From: Cladorhizidae sp. MBARI D1340-BT2
Taxonomy: Eukaryota > Porifera > Demospongiae > Poecilosclerida > Cladorhizidae
NCBI GenBank assembly: GCA_028752905.1
Contig: JAQNBH010000002.1
Span: forward strand, 29,363,762-29,427,761
DNA: 64,000 nt
Direction of reading: 5' to 3'
Shown here: piece after piece, positions 31,735 through 43,879 of the stretch
Layout of the letters: every line of letters starts with the position of its first letter
Position numbering within the stretch: position 1 is the stretch's first letter
Notes under the pieces: model-generated
Databases searched by the model: none
What the model was told of the DNA's origin: nothing
What the model saw: the letters and a program-made list of their open reading frames with translations, nothing else
Program-made: the position numbers and the translations under genes

Positions 31735-32484
31735 CACGTGCCAGTACACGCCAATTGAACCGCTGACACTGGTGCTAGGCCGATGTGCAATGCCTCCTTC
31801 ACTAGCAGTTCCTTCTGTCTTCTGGTCTTGTCCAAGATGGTGGCTTCCTCCCACAAAATAGGATGTCCATTATCCCATGCATGTTCAGCAATTGCAGACT
31901 TTTCTTTATTACACTTTCTACAGGCATCCTAATGCTCTTTCACTCTCCAATCTTCTGATTGTCTCCCCTATGTGGTATTTCCCACAGCTACAAGGGATGT
32001 GGTACACAACATATGAGTGCATATTAGCTGGTAAAACATCCTTCACTCTGCTTAGTTGTGTCCTCAGAGTTCTTCCCGATCTGAAGATGACTTTGTTGAA
32101 CTTCCTGCAGAGCCTCCTGATGTCTTCACTCATCCCTGCTGCATAAGGAATCGCTACCACAGGATAATTTACTCGCGTCTTCACAATGGCTGCAGGTTGG
32201 AACCTTGAAGAGATAGCTGTCCCATTTGTGGCCTGCGGTCAAACTAGTTCGCTAGACCAACGACATAGCTAGAGAATTGTTGCTACATTTATACGTCCTG
32301 AATCGGCACTTCGTAGGAAGTTCATGCAGTCGCAACTTTCGTGGAACTGCCCTCAGCTCTCTCCTCTTTATTCTCCGTAGCAAATGTTTCCTGCACATCT
32401 GTAGGAAGCCGATCCGAAACAAAAAGACACAAACAACAAACTCCACCTCTACTACAGATTATTTTGACGTGACTTTCTCGTGAC
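31735..32484 (-). pseudogene. Penelope-like element fragment c with GIY-YIG endonuclease
   Basis: The minus strand reads NYPVVAIPYAAGMSEDIRRL, CRKFNKVIFRSGRTLRTQLS, then SYVVYHIPCSCGKYHIGETI. This is the usual run-in to, and start of, the Penelope GIY-YIG domain (GKYHIGET); it then loses frame. It shares 3' sequence (AGGCATTGCACATCGGCC inverted near 31770-31800) with fragments a and b. The part at 32250-32484 (rich in Arg and Cys) may belong to it. Confidence 0.7.
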
Positions 32485-32489
32485 ATTGG

Positions 32490-33200
32490 TAGGCTAATTA
32501 TTTATGCTACATATTTCGGTGCTAGTGGGGACACGATGTATGCACATTGAATTTTTCTCCTATATATATATATGAGCTGGCTAAGATGTCGGCTATCATT
32601 CTCTCTCCTATGCTCATCAATTCAGGCTATAAGAGGGGCAAGGTTACCCAGTGGTCATCCCATCAGATTACCACATGCAATTGACTTAGTGCACTTAGAA
32701 TCATGCATATTTGCCTCTTAAGCTACCACAGACACTGTTTGTATTGTAGTTCTATCTATCATGTATTAATGATATTTTGGAGGGATTCCCCCCCCCTAGC
32801 ACCCAACACACATTAATGTGCATCAGTTAAGGGGACTATTTTGTGAAATGTGTTGAAAAAATGAACTTTTTGCTGTTTGTCACAATATGTACCTATAGAT
32901 ATGAAGAAGGTAAATTTCAAGTTTTATAAGAATTCGAAATTCCACTTCAAAGTTACAGTCATTTTTGTACATTGATATTTAAATTTCATTCACTCTTTCC
33001 ATCAAGATTTTGAAGAACAACTTGACTTCCTCGTCATATGTGATAGTAACTCGATCAGTTTTTATGCTATGAACGAGTCAAAATGTAGCTTATTCTTAAA
33101 ACTATCCTTTACCGTATAGTAAACGCAGCACGTGATTAGTATAAAAGGGGTCACATGCTCATAATGCTTCATCGTCCGCGAGCTGACTGTTTCCTCAGAG
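32490..33200. other. Non-coding stretch upstream of the Mutator-like relic
   Basis: No gene. 33040-33200 contains GC-richer sequence with CGTCCGCGAG, probably the promoter side of the Mutator-like gene that starts at 33206. Confidence 0.4.
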
Positions 33201-33205
33201 TCACT

Positions 33206-34218
33206 ATGCCTCCAAAGAAGTATTACACGATGAGCAAGTCAAGTATTGCTAGGAGAGATAGAGAAGCCAAAGCTATGGCCAGTCTCTCCACTCCTGTTTG
33301 GGTAAGTTCTAGATAGCGTGACCCCTATGGCTAGTAACATTGCTAAAGTAATTTTTGTCCATGCAGATAGCTAATTTTGACTGTGAACTTTTGTAAACTT
33401 TTCTTTCCCCTATATAGGATATTGCTACTGCACCTGGACAATCCACAGATGGACTTCCAAAAATAGGAGGCTGTCCTACACCAGCCATGACAGCGTCCAA
33501 GAAGAAGCTGACTTTAGCCGCTGACTCTGCTACATCTACTGCCTCTGCTACATCCACCTCAACCTTCTTAGTTACAGCTGCATCCTCCCCCAGTTCTTGT
33601 GGCCTATCAATAAAGGCAATGAATGTTTATTATGGAGGGGCTATTCAGGAGGGGCTATTCATAACAACACAGGAGGTATAGAGGCTATGACACGTGCGAT
33701 TGATGCAATTTTCTTTCACTGTATATCCACTGATGCCCATCCAGAGCATAGATTTTGCCCTAAGGGTATAGACAGTTGGTGCAAGTATAATAGAGCCTTG
33801 GCTAATTGCATTACTCCTCATTCGCCCAAGATCCCTAAAGATTTGGCAAAATACATTAGGCCTGTTTTTGTGAAATTGGCTAATAAGAATCTTCTAAGTA
33901 GATGTTCCTTAGGGGCAACTCGGAATCAAAACGAATCATTTAATTCAGTTGTCTGGTCCAAAGTCCAAAGCAAGTAAAACAGAATTTTTGTCAATGCCCA
34001 CAGTTACCTTGGCTATAAATTTTTCTGTCGTGATTTTTAATGAGGGCATGGAAGTAGGAATGGGACGGCAAATTGGTATAGAACCTGGCTCTTTTTTTTT
34101 TAAGGCAGCTGATGCAAGGAGGCTCACCAGAAGTCAGAATAAGGCAGAGGAGGTGGCTAAAAGGAGGAGAAAGAGGAAGGCAGCTATATACAAGAGTGGC
34201 AGCAGAAATAATAAGTGA
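33206..34218 (+). pseudogene. Mutator-like transposase gene, core deleted
   Basis: Exon 1 33206-33301 (MPPKKYYTMSKSSIARRDRE), intron 33302-33417 (GTAAGT...ATATAG), exon 2 from 33418. Exon 2 begins with the N-terminal Ser/Thr-rich region (KKKLTLAADSATSTA) and jumps, without the DDE core, to YYGGAI, IEAMTRAIDAIFFHC, FCPKGIDSWCKYNRALANC, LGATRNQNESFNSVVWSK, then TEFLSMPTVTLAINFSVVIF, MGRQIGIEPGSFFF and a basic end. The second half matches the C-terminal half of animal Mutator-like transposases as I know them (PF20700-type: H.FCP....SWC.Y; NQNE..N...W). A perfect 14-bp tandem duplication (33634-33661) and a frameshift near 33970 break the frame. A non-autonomous deletion derivative. Confidence 0.7.
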
Positions 34219-34292
34219 AGTGAAGTGGTCAGTTTTGAAAACTATGAACAGAGTTGACTTTGAATGTGGTGTTGTGGTTACCACTACTTTAA

Positions 34293-35237
34293 CCGTCTCA
34301 CTGCCGTATCCGCCATATGGCGGAGTTGTAAATGACCGCGACAAAAACAAATATATAAAATCGTTAGTTTTAGCTACGCATGTGCTAAATATACCTGGGG
34401 ATGTCCCTTGCTTTGCTAGAGCTGGAATTAAAATAGCTGAGGTATAGTGCCTAGGTAACCAAGGTATTCGTGACGTCAAACTCAGCTGATCGATTAAAAA
34501 ATGGCTTCTAGACTAAATTGGACGATGTTTTGGCAATGCTGGATGACGACGAATTCGGTCTGTCTGAGGTTGAGGTTGAAAGCAGTGATGAGGAAGGAGA
34601 AGGGCCTACCACGGAGAACAGACTAGAGATCCTGAAGAGCTAGCAACTCTGAATGACATCGTAGATTCAGAACCTTTTTTTGCCAGTCCAGAGATAGTAG
34701 CGCTGATTTGCGTAGGGATCCAGGTCTTGAGACTGACGATGGTGAAGAACAGGAACAAGATGTCCCAGGAAAATAAATAGCCATACATGTAAGATCCTTT
34801 AGCATTACTGCTTTTTTTCTGACTTGTATAAAAAATAGCATTTACCTGGGTACTTCGCGGGTACTAGCTATCCATCTATATAGCTATAATAATATAAAGC
34901 TAGTAGGTAGTTAGTTAGCTATGGTTTCTAATTATCTGCCCTAGTAAAATATCACACTGTCATTTTATTATATTTACATCATGATGTAATCTGTCCATAT
35001 TCTGCCTAAAAATACAATCAAAACAAACAATCAAATGTTATAATGATATTCATCGTATGTGGTCAGTTGCTGGGCAACCTACAGTTGACCACAATGGTTG
35101 TCAACACCAATGCTATAACATCAACCATGGTTGCTAGGGACATTTGTGCACTCCTGGTTGAATATAAAATATTATGTAAAATATAAAATAACGTCACTAT
35201 TTTTAAAAAGTGCTGTGTAAATCCAGCGGTGGAAGGG
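34293..35237 (+). mobile_element. Small piggyBac derivative
   Basis: TTAA duplications at 34289-34292 and 35238-35241. Left end CCGTCTCACTGCCGTATCC; right end, inverted, CCCTTCCACCGCTGGATTT. Just inside the left end is the palindrome CCGCCATATGGCGG. The element is 945 bp. It retains a plus-strand acidic leader (MLDDDEFGLSEVEVESSDEE, about 34539-34600) like the N-terminus of a piggyBac transposase, which soon hits a stop; no catalytic part. It sits directly behind the Mutator-like relic. Confidence 0.7.
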
Positions 35238-35241
35238 TTAA

Positions 35242-36560
35242 CAGCTTGTTTCTTAATACATGTTTTTTTCTCTTATTAAATAAATAAAGGAAGCTATTTT
35301 TATTTGTTTCCCTATAATTTTTGTACCACTGGAAAGCTTATTTTATATAGAAGATTGTACTAAGCTCCTTTTGTTCATTTTTGGAAGTATTATTGAAATT
35401 TGTGTGAACATGTGTTGGAATGTTATGTGACATGAATTGAGAACGTTATAATTATTGTGAATTAAATGCAGTGCTGTTACAAAAACTCTTTAGAGGGCTT
35501 ATGTGTTATTCATGAATTATGGCCAGTGTAGGACCTGCCAAACTACTAGAAATATTTTTTAAAGTTAGTATATCAGGTGACCTTAGAACTTCAGCCTATA
35601 GTTCCTACAATATTATATAATAACATTTATAATTGATACCATTAAACAGATAAATTTAAGAGCTACAATTTGGTGCCAAAATCAGTTACATAGGTGGATG
35701 TACCAAATAGTTATGGATGAATTAGTTAAAGGTATTAAAATGCTTATTTACTATCCCTTAGAACCCTATGCTCCCTAATATGTGCGTGCCTGCCACCCTG
35801 TGGTCCTGGAGGGAAAAAGTACTAAAACGTTTAAAGTTGATTATAATGCCAAAAAAAATTAATAAAATAAAATAAAATGGGGAAAAAAGGGGAAAAAGCC
35901 GAAAAATCGGCCGCTCGGGTTCTAAGAGTTAAAAGGTGCAGTATGGACTTTCAATTTTCCACTGTGTGACCTATGACCTTTTGAAGAGGTCACCCTCTTT
36001 AAGGGGGGCTTTAGGTCAAACCACAAAAAACATGCCACGAAGTAAAAACCGTCATAACTTTTAGGTTTCTAGGGCTACAAATATAATTTTTGTGTCAAAA
36101 GATAGCCCTTTCTATGTGCTTTCAAGTGATATGTATAATAATATATTTACAGGTGTTTTTATATCTAGATACTGCAGCCATCAGACCTCAAAATCACCAT
36201 TCACAGCTTCCCATCTTGGATATTGGATCAAATGACTTCAAATTTGTTGTTTGTTTAGATAATGCATTACTCTTTGTAAGCAATGATCAGATTTTTTTAA
36301 TTATATATTCCCACTGTTTGCTGGGTTCATATAGTTGCCACGCCCACTAAGCAACATAACTTTTTATTATTATGAATTAAAAAAAAATTGATCATAGAAC
36401 ACAAAGAGCAAAGAAAGAGCTTCAAAATGATATACAAGGTTTGAGAAAATATATTTTTTTAACCTAGTTATGCTGTGAATGGCGATTGGAAATCAGAATT
36501 TGACAAAAAGCTGTTACAGCCTTCTAAAGGGGGCCGAGGGTATTTTTACTTTTTTAAATA
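35242..36560. other. Non-coding; possible 175-bp MITE
   Basis: No gene. 35755-35926 is bounded by CCCTTAGAACCC and the inverse of CTCTTAGAACCC, followed by TTAA on the right only: a possible small piggyBac-like MITE. 36040-36150 and 36360-36470 resemble each other in inverted orientation (GATAGCCCTTTCTATGTGC and the Tyr/Ile-rich flanks), part of the same dispersed repeat class as 12.78-12.91 kb. Confidence 0.35.
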
Positions 36561-37257
36561 TTACTTGTGGTTACAACTTTAGAGCTCCGTAGATTCTGAA
36601 AGCTTCATGGTATGGACTTGATATATAGCTCAAAAGATAGGTCACTCTGTGTGCTCTCTTTTGATACTAAAATATGTTTCATAGGTATAACTATAGGCAA
36701 GTTACTAGACCCTAAAGTGGAGGGACCTCAAAAACCTGCATCCCATTCAGAATAACTCCAGATTGCTAAGTGCCAAAAAATTGAAATTGGTACGAGTGGC
36801 TAGAGGAAGCCCTAGAGCATGCAATGACCTTTTTCATTAGGCGTTAAAAATTTATTACCTGGTCAAGCGCGGGTAGAAAATTGAGGGCGTTGCAATCAAC
36901 GCCCTCAATTTTCCAATCAACGCCCTCAATTTTCCACCCGAGGCGGTTGACCAGGTAATAAATTTTTAACGCCTAATGAAAAAGGTCATTGCATGCTCTA
37001 GGGCTTCCTCAAGCCACTCGTACCAATTTCATTTTTTTGGCACTTAGCAATCTGGAGTTATTCTGGATGGGGACTTTGGGATGCAGGTTTTTGAGATCCC
37101 TCCACTTTAGGGTCTAGTAACTTGCCTATAGTTATACCTATGAAACATATTTTAGTATCAAAAGAGAGCACACAGAGAGACCTATCTTTTGAGCTATATA
37201 TCAAGTCCATACCATGAAGTTTGCAGAATCTACGGAGCTCTAAAGTTGTAACCCCAA
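36561..37257. mobile_element. Large foldback element, family B, copy 2
   Basis: The left arm starts TTACTTGTGGTTACAACTTT; the right arm ends with AAGTTGTAACCCCAAGTT. It is a palindrome with arms of about 330 bp. At the centre AACGCCCTCAATTTTCCA is present twice in tandem (about 36898-36937), giving an asymmetric hairpin, unlike copy 1. Very similar to copy 1 over most of each arm. No coding capacity. Confidence 0.85.
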
Positions 37258-37259
37258 GT

Positions 37260-38540
37260 TAAAATTAAAAATACCATTGAAACTCACCCTCCACGGACAG
37301 TCTTCTTTCCCAAGAATTGAATGGAGGTGTATGTACAAAAGTCACTATAAGTCCTGAATGGAGCATCCAAATCTTCTCAAATTTGGAATGCAGCATCTTA
37401 CAGGTCCTGGCAACATATTTATGGGAAGAGGGAAAAAAACCCAAAACAAAAACAAAAAACATTTTTGGACCTAAAGGCCCCCCTTAAGTCGTAGCTTTTT
37501 TGTTTACTTTTTTTATAGAGCAATTTTTAATCAGAAAATACATGTGATTATCTTCATGGGGGGGGGGGGGGGGGGGGGGGGGGTGTACTCCACCTATGAA
37601 GATCACTCATCATCAATTTTTATAAACTCAAAAAGCCCATTCTTTGCTCTAGAAAATAAAATACTTACTTGAGCAAAATACAGGGCATTTTGAAGTGGTG
37701 ACCTCTTCAAAGGGTCAGTCAGCACATTAGAAGATTAACATCACTTACAAGAACATACCAATTCAGATGTAGTTATATGTAGCAGGCACTGGAGCTACCC
37801 ATAAATGAACCCTATTGATGCTCTGATTTGGAGAGAGCTGGAATGACTGGCATCAACTACTTTGGCCTGCCATTTGCCAAATAATGTGCCTACCTCCTCA
37901 TATTATCATTTTATACCTCTAGCTTTTACTAACAAAAGGGTTATATGAAAAATGTTACAGGTCTTAGAAAGCAAAATGTTTTTTTTAACATATTTGGCTC
38001 ATCTTTTATATTCAATTTGTGGTAAGCAATTATTAAGTTCCTTGGATAGCACAACTGCTAGGAAATGACTTTCTTCGGCTTTTTTAATGACACATGAAGA
38101 CTCCCATGCGAACATGTCTTACCTAGCCCAAACTGGCTGGACAAACCAGCATGAGAGCTTAGGTCATCTGTATTGTGCCGAAGGCCAACTCCTCAAGTAA
38201 ACTCGCATTTGGGGCCCACAGGATAACAATACAGAGCATTGCTGTAATCAGTCCATGACAACATAAGGAAATTCTTATTCCATATGAGCCTGTAAGGACC
38301 GCAACTCTGCCTCACTTTCAGGGCAGTGTATTTCGCCTTTGCGATGTCCATTGCACACAACTAGAATATAAAAGCCTTTTTTTTTTAAAGGCCTCCATGA
38401 TCAACTTTAGAGTCAGGCAATATGCTGTCTTTCTGGGCAACCTCAAGTCAGCTAAGTCACCATAGTCATTCATTACCTGTGTCAGATCCACCACCACCAG
38501 CATCAGCCTCGTCAACTAAATACCCAACTGGATACTCTCA
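37260..38540. other. Non-coding, with a 26-base poly-G tract
   Basis: Poly-G at 37558-37583. 37260-37460 resembles 11570-11660 in inverse orientation (TTTGGATGC, then CATTCAGGACTTATAGTGACTTTTG), so family B copies 1 and 2 share flanking sequence beyond the palindrome. No gene found. Confidence 0.5.
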
Positions 38541-38544
38541 ACGA

Positions 38545-38640
38545 ACTCTCTGTTGACATAATAAAATTACACGCAATAATCAACTTCAATTTTACTCTCT
38601 CACCTTTTCGACTAGATTCTCTAGCCTTCATCTAGAATAA
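38545..38640. mobile_element. Foldback MITE, family A, partial copy
   Basis: CAATAATCAACTTCAATTTTACTCTCTC and CGACTAGATTCTCTAGCCTTCATC match the left arm of family A; the right arm is missing. Confidence 0.6.
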
Positions 38641-39655
38641 TGAGACTCTCATGCAAGTCCAATCACCTCCTGACACTTCCAGGAGTGCGTTGTGTACTGT
38701 GGCCCTCCCCACCTCTCTCAAAACATTCCCAGAGCAAACACAATATCACATACAAACTCTCATGATCAAACACATTGCACAGACTGAGTTGTATTTGTGT
38801 GTGTGGGGGGGGGGGGGGGGTATATACATAGATATTGTAAATAAATAATACAAGCTAAACACTCACCACTTGTGTTTTGGATGATTACATTGCTGTGCAT
38901 GGCCATGTCATGGCATATGTTTTGGTAAATGGTCACTGTATATTATACCTCCACCAGTAAAATACGAATAAGTATATACCCATCTCCATCTTAAGTAAAA
39001 CAAACTCACGTGGATAAATAATTTCATATTTGTGATGGGTCATCACCCTTGCAGTGTATAGTTTTCTGTGACCAAGCAGAGAGGTGACATAATTCAGTTC
39101 TGTTGTGTAGTCCGAGACTTTTATTTTGTATTTAGCTAGTTAGTTGTTATTGTTCTTAAAGTAATTTACCTTTTAATTTCATGATCCAGTAAAAATAATA
39201 TTGGATATAATATACATTTTTCTAGAAAGTGAAAAACAGATTTGTATATAGTATTTCATCATTCTTGCTTATAATGGCCTTCCTCATCTTATAATATACT
39301 TAGTATACAGACAGTCATTCTCGGTGCTTCCTATTATGAACTTGTGCACTTTGCACTCTATTGAAGTTGTAAAATTGTTCATGCTCAATTCACAAGGAAT
39401 CTTTACAACACAACTATATACTACAGAGGGAATCTAGTATATCATTGAGATATATTTTGGCAATCAGATGTAATTAACACTATCTCTGGTAGTGTCATTG
39501 TCATCCCGTTGGCCAGGCCACCACATTACTACTGAATGGTCTTTATTATGGCATACAACATAGGTGCTTGTACAGAGATAAAAGTTTGACCATCATTGAG
39601 TATTGGTGATGGTATCATTTTTATGCTGTATAAATATGGATAGGGATAATTAATA
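38641..39655. other. Non-coding; short poly-G
   Basis: Poly-G of 16 at 38805-38820 after a (TG)n stretch, followed by TATATACATA. No gene found. Confidence 0.5.
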
Positions 39656-39664
39656 TTGTAGAAA

Positions 39665-39865
39665 TATGCCAAAATCCTCTCAATGAACTCGCAGTTGACA
39701 TAATAACATGACAATAACTTCTCAATAATCAACTTGAAATTGTATTCTCTCGATGTATTGACTACATGCTCTAGCCTTCATCAAGGCTAGAGCATCTAGT
39801 CGAAACATCGAGAGAATAAGAAATACAAGTTGATTATTGAGAAGGTTATTGTAATGGTATTGAAT
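39665..39865. mobile_element. Foldback MITE, family A, copy 2
   Basis: CCTCTCAATGAACTCGCAGTTGACATAATAACATGACAATAACTTCTCAATAATCAACTT-type left arm, central hairpin GCTCTAGCCTTCATCAAGGCTAGAGC (about 39770-39797), then the inverted right arm ending AGGTTATTGTAATGGTATTG. The central loop is shorter than in copy 1. It lies 260 bp upstream of the start codon of the 40.1-kb host gene. Confidence 0.75.
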
Positions 39866-40119
39866 GTGTATGTTATAATTTCTTGAGACAGAATCACCTG
39901 CGAGACAAGAGTTTCATATCCCCGTAAGTTTCACTATAAGAGTTGTGATTTCCGAGTACTCACAAGACCCGCATAACAAGCTACAGTGTATCTTTTAAGT
40001 CTTCTTTGCTAGATCACTTTTCGACAGAACTGACTAGATTTTAATAGCAAATTCAAGTTCATTATTGGCTAGCTATTTTGGTGTTTGATCGGATTATTTT
40101 TGCTTGCTTTTGTAATGCG

Positions 40120-41327
40120 ATGAGTATCACGAAGGATATTCCCATTACCTACTACAACGAGACAGGTCACACTGATTTTGATGTGATTGTGTTTGCAATG
40201 AACTATGCAGAGTATCCTAAGAAGTATGTGGTTTGGCAGGTCCTGCGCGGACAATCAAGTGTTAGTTTCAATTTCCCAGCTACGATTCAAGTGGGAGCAA
40301 GTTCTATATACGAATCCCAGATAAGAAAATGTGGACCTTTTGATGCAGAGATTGGCAGCACATGGGAAGTAATTCAAGAAACAAAAGATTCAACTGCAGT
40401 GCTAAGGAAAGGTAAGAATATAAGACAGACCTACTTACTCCCCTGCATACCAGCTTATAACCACAATATCTCACAAAATTACTGAGAAAAACATGATAAA
40501 ATTAATATTGCATTAGGTAATTGCAATCGCAAGTGTACTAAAGTTGTAGATATATAGTTAACTGCTCTGCAGAGAAATAGGTCAACCAAGCAAGGTAATG
40601 CCAGTGCTGGATACCATCAAGTACCTTTGCTACTTCTCTCTCTCTCTCCTCCCTATTATATATGTAATTACCACATAGAGGTATACTTGTTTTGTATTAA
40701 TATAATCACTAAAATATCTCCAAATCTCACTCCCTCCAGCTAACCTCCCCTCCCTCCAGCTAATCGCCCCTCCCTCCAGCTAATCTCCCCTCCATCCAGC
40801 TAATCTCCTCCCCCTCTAGCTAATCTCCCTCCCTCTAGCTAATCTCCTCTCCTCTAGCTAATCTAATCTCCCCTCCCTCCAGCTAATCTCCCCTCCCTCC
40901 AGCTAATCCCCTAGTTTAAAACTTTCTCCACTATTTGCTACACACAGTGACTGGAATTGCCTGCAACACTGATGGTTCAGTGGTAATCAAGAATACCAAA
41001 TCTGATTGTTGGAGTGGACGCAAGTTTGACATGGGAATATATCGAGGTGACAAACTCATGCTAACCACTGACCAAGTCCACATTGGAGATAAAGCAGTCT
41101 TTATGATCAAGCCTCTGCTCTTCTTTGCTATTGCCCATAACTTTGAATCTGGAGAAAAATTCAGTTCTCCTGAGGTCATGAGCTATAGGTTAATGATCGA
41201 CCTTTCCAAGTATCGAAATGAAATGGATGTGGTTCTGACAGAGCAGCCTGGTGGAGGGAAGCGTTTGTTTACACCTAAAAAGAGATTGAGGCATGCATTT
41301 GAATGTTCAGATTTTGCTATTGTTTAG
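40120..41327 (+). CDS. Two-exon host gene, about 223 aa, unknown family
   Basis: Exon 1 is 40120-40411 from the ATG (MSITKDIPITYYNETGHTDF); donor G|GTAAGA. The intron is 40412-40947. Exon 2 is 40948-41327 after acceptor CTACACACAG, to TAG. Phases agree (one base, then two) and both exons are open throughout. The protein is soluble, without signal peptide or membrane segment. The N-terminal half has WQVLRGQSSVSFNFPATIQV and the C-terminal half YRGDKLMLTTDQVHIGDKAV and LLFFAIAHNF, alternating hydrophobic/polar residues that suggest beta-sandwich structure. The end is Lys/Arg-rich (KRLFTPKKRLRHAFE). I do not recognise the family. It is not repeated in the window and not transposon-like, so this is the best candidate for a living cellular gene here. 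Confidence 0.75.
40725..40912. repeat. 19-20 bp tandem repeat inside the intron
   Basis: About ten copies of CTCCCTCCAGCTAATCTCCC with variants (CTCTAGCTAATC). It forms the pyrimidine-rich 3' part of the intron of the 40.1-kb gene. Confidence 0.9.
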
Positions 41328-41457
41328 TGCCATTCTTTTGGATTCTTTCACCTTTTTAAGCACTAGCTTATCACTAGTTATTTTATCTGCTTGCATTCAT
41401 GATTACAGAATAGGATAAAAATTACTAAATATAATATAAACTTAAACAACAGATATA

Positions 41458-41645
41458 TCTCACACAGCTAAGTATTGTTATTATGCTATACACACAGCTA
41501 AGTATTGTTATTATGCTATACACACAGCCAAGTATTGTTATTATGCTATACACACAGCTAAGTATTGTTCTTATGCTATACACGCAGCTACGTATTGTTA
41601 TTATGCTATACACACATCTAAGTATTGTTATTATGCTATACATGT
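41458..41645. repeat. 30-bp tandem repeat
   Basis: About six copies of a 30-bp unit containing CACACAGCTAAGTATTG and TTATTATGCTATA. It lies 130 bp behind the stop codon of the host gene. Confidence 0.95.
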
Positions 41646-42570
41646 GTTGGGCAAGTCTGGTTCAATGTCACTTGAAACTGAAAGCCAAAAATTACCTACA
41701 TGTAATGGATATTATTATGAATAATTAGTATATTATTATGATTATCATCACCTAACGAAATGTATTTAGCATATTAAATGTATTAATTCCAACTGCCCCT
41801 AAAAATATAGTTTTACTGCCATATAGGCACCGAAATATAAAGTATAACTAATACCAGGCATGCTTAAATTCAGTAGGTTCCCTCACCGATATGAGATTCA
41901 ATGCAAAGGGCTCCTCGTCACGGGCTCTAGTTGCTCCTCGTGCGAGCGCTTGGGTGGGAACATGGCAGACCAGAAGCACCGTTGGCACAACCATCCGATC
42001 AGCTCCCCCTCCCTCCCCCCCGTACCCAAAGGCTGGGCACAGAGCTAATGGCACATGCATCACCTGCCTATCATGTGCATTCAGTTCAGATATTAATTGC
42101 ATGATGTGTGGAACGGTTTGGGTGGAATATAACAGCAAATATTCCATTCCTTACACAGATTACCTCATTCATTTTGTGGTCAACGATTACGTCAATATTA
42201 ATTTTGACTAGTCTGAAATAGTTAATAGTGGTTCCAAATTCATGAGAAAATAAAGAACATTCCTCTAATTGATTAATTTTACAGAAGACATTATTCATTG
42301 AAAATCATGAGTCCCCATTGATTTTTCCACCCAGTCACTCCATCTACAAAAACACACTCCTCGAACTGGACAAACAAATTAATTTTATAGAAGTGTAACA
42401 TTATTCATTGAAAAACATGAGTCAGTGGAATATCCCATTGATTTTTCGATGCATGCATCCTGACTACAATTTCTTAGCTTAAATTAAATTAGTAATGTTG
42501 ATAGATCTTGCCCCTGCATACCAAAATTTCAAAATCATTTATGTACCCAATTGCAGCCTGGTAATGGGAT
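41646..42570. other. Non-coding, with a duplicated ATTATTCATTGAAAA segment
   Basis: TTAATTTTA(C/T)AGAAG...ATTATTCATTGAAAA(T/A)CATGAGTC occurs at about 42274-42312 and 42380-42423, each followed by CCCATTGATTTTTC. 41890-42060 is GC-richer and open on both strands, but no family was recognised. Confidence 0.45.
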
Positions 42571-42692
42571 TTTAACATGTCTAAATATAAGTAGAGGAGC
42601 TTTTTACATGTCTAAATATAAGTAGAGTGGCTTGTTACAATTCTAAATATAAGTAGAGTAGCTTTTTACATGTCTATATATAAGTAGAGGAG
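42571..42692. repeat. 31-bp tandem repeat
   Basis: Four copies of ACATGTCTAAATATAAGTAGAGGAGCTTTTT with small variants. Confidence 0.9.
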
Positions 42693-43199
42693 CACAACTT
42701 CAAGCTGCAGCAGAACACCAGAGCTGGTGGTTACCAAGGTAATGGAGTTGTAGGCACTGCCAGAACCCAAGCCACACAAGAGAGGTATTACCCACAAGTT
42801 TAAATGTTTTAGTTACCCTGTTTTTTTTAAATGTAACCTATATAAATATGGAGGTTGCATCAGTATTAATGTTAGATACATAAATATATATATACACCAC
42901 ACACACATATATTCCACCCGCCCCTATATCCACTCTCAAAAGCAAGGAGTCTGTGCCCGCTATTTGCTTTCATGGAATTATTTTCACAGAGGGGCTACAA
43001 CTGTCGGTAAAACCTCATTGCTTTGCTAGTGCACTGCTAGCGTTCAGTACAGGAGAGCACCCAATGAAACCCACCTGCTGCTATTTCCTATTTGTAACCC
43101 CCAAACACAGGAAACTTTACTAGACAGTAAGAACCACAAACAGTAGTACTCGGTGGCCTGTCAGTACTGGTAGGTTTTCTTCAAAGAAATACACGATTG

Positions 43200-43490
43200 C
43201 GTATTGTAATCATCAATCAGAGTGATACTAAGAAGCCTGGAGATACACTGCCCAGTACCCCAGAACAGGCCCGTAGCAAGAATGGTCGAGCCAAGAAATG
43301 GGTGTGGTTTTGAAATCGGAACAGAATGTGGTTATTACGAAGGCTGATCCAGATAGCCTTGTCTTCATCCTCTTTTTTCTTTGTATCCATGAGGCAGACA
43401 TGCCAAAACACAACCTCCTTTGCCTCATCATAGTGCAGGAATGGCCACTTAGTAACCACTCTGGCTGAAAATACACAGAACTGCCTTCTT
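43200..43490 (-). pseudogene. Possible hAT-type N-terminal zinc-finger remnant
   Basis: The minus strand reads TKWPFLHYDEAKEVVFWHVC, resembling the start of a TTF-type zinc finger of hAT proteins (W.W..YD...D.V.C..C). Only about 30 residues compare. Upstream and downstream no further hAT motif is found. Confidence 0.3.
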
Positions 43491-43879
43491 TTTGCTAGAT
43501 GGTATAGAGCTAGGGAAAATTAAATGGCCGTGGGTGATGAGGCCCGTCAAGGATATTTTCAACTACTACCTCACCTACTCGTGAACTAGAGGCATTGACC
43601 TTATTCATGACTTGGACTCAGCTGCCCATAAAAATGTGTGTGGTTAACTATTATGGGTGTAACAAATTGTTTGAACTTCGACTGGGCTTGAAATTTGATA
43701 TGACCAAAACCTGACCAGCTGCTAGGGCCTTGCCACATGATATATGGAAAGGCTTATAAATTTGGCTGAGGGATGATCAATTTCAAATTTGACATTGATT
43801 AAAATGTACAGTAGAGTATAGAGTGCTTTTGAACATCTTATGAGCCTCTGCGGGGACAGTTGCATTTTTTATAATTTTT

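Noticed and set aside
41891..42211. Open frame 41891-42211 on the plus strand
   Set aside because: No splice sites, no recognised domain; the opposite strand is equally open, pointing to base composition.
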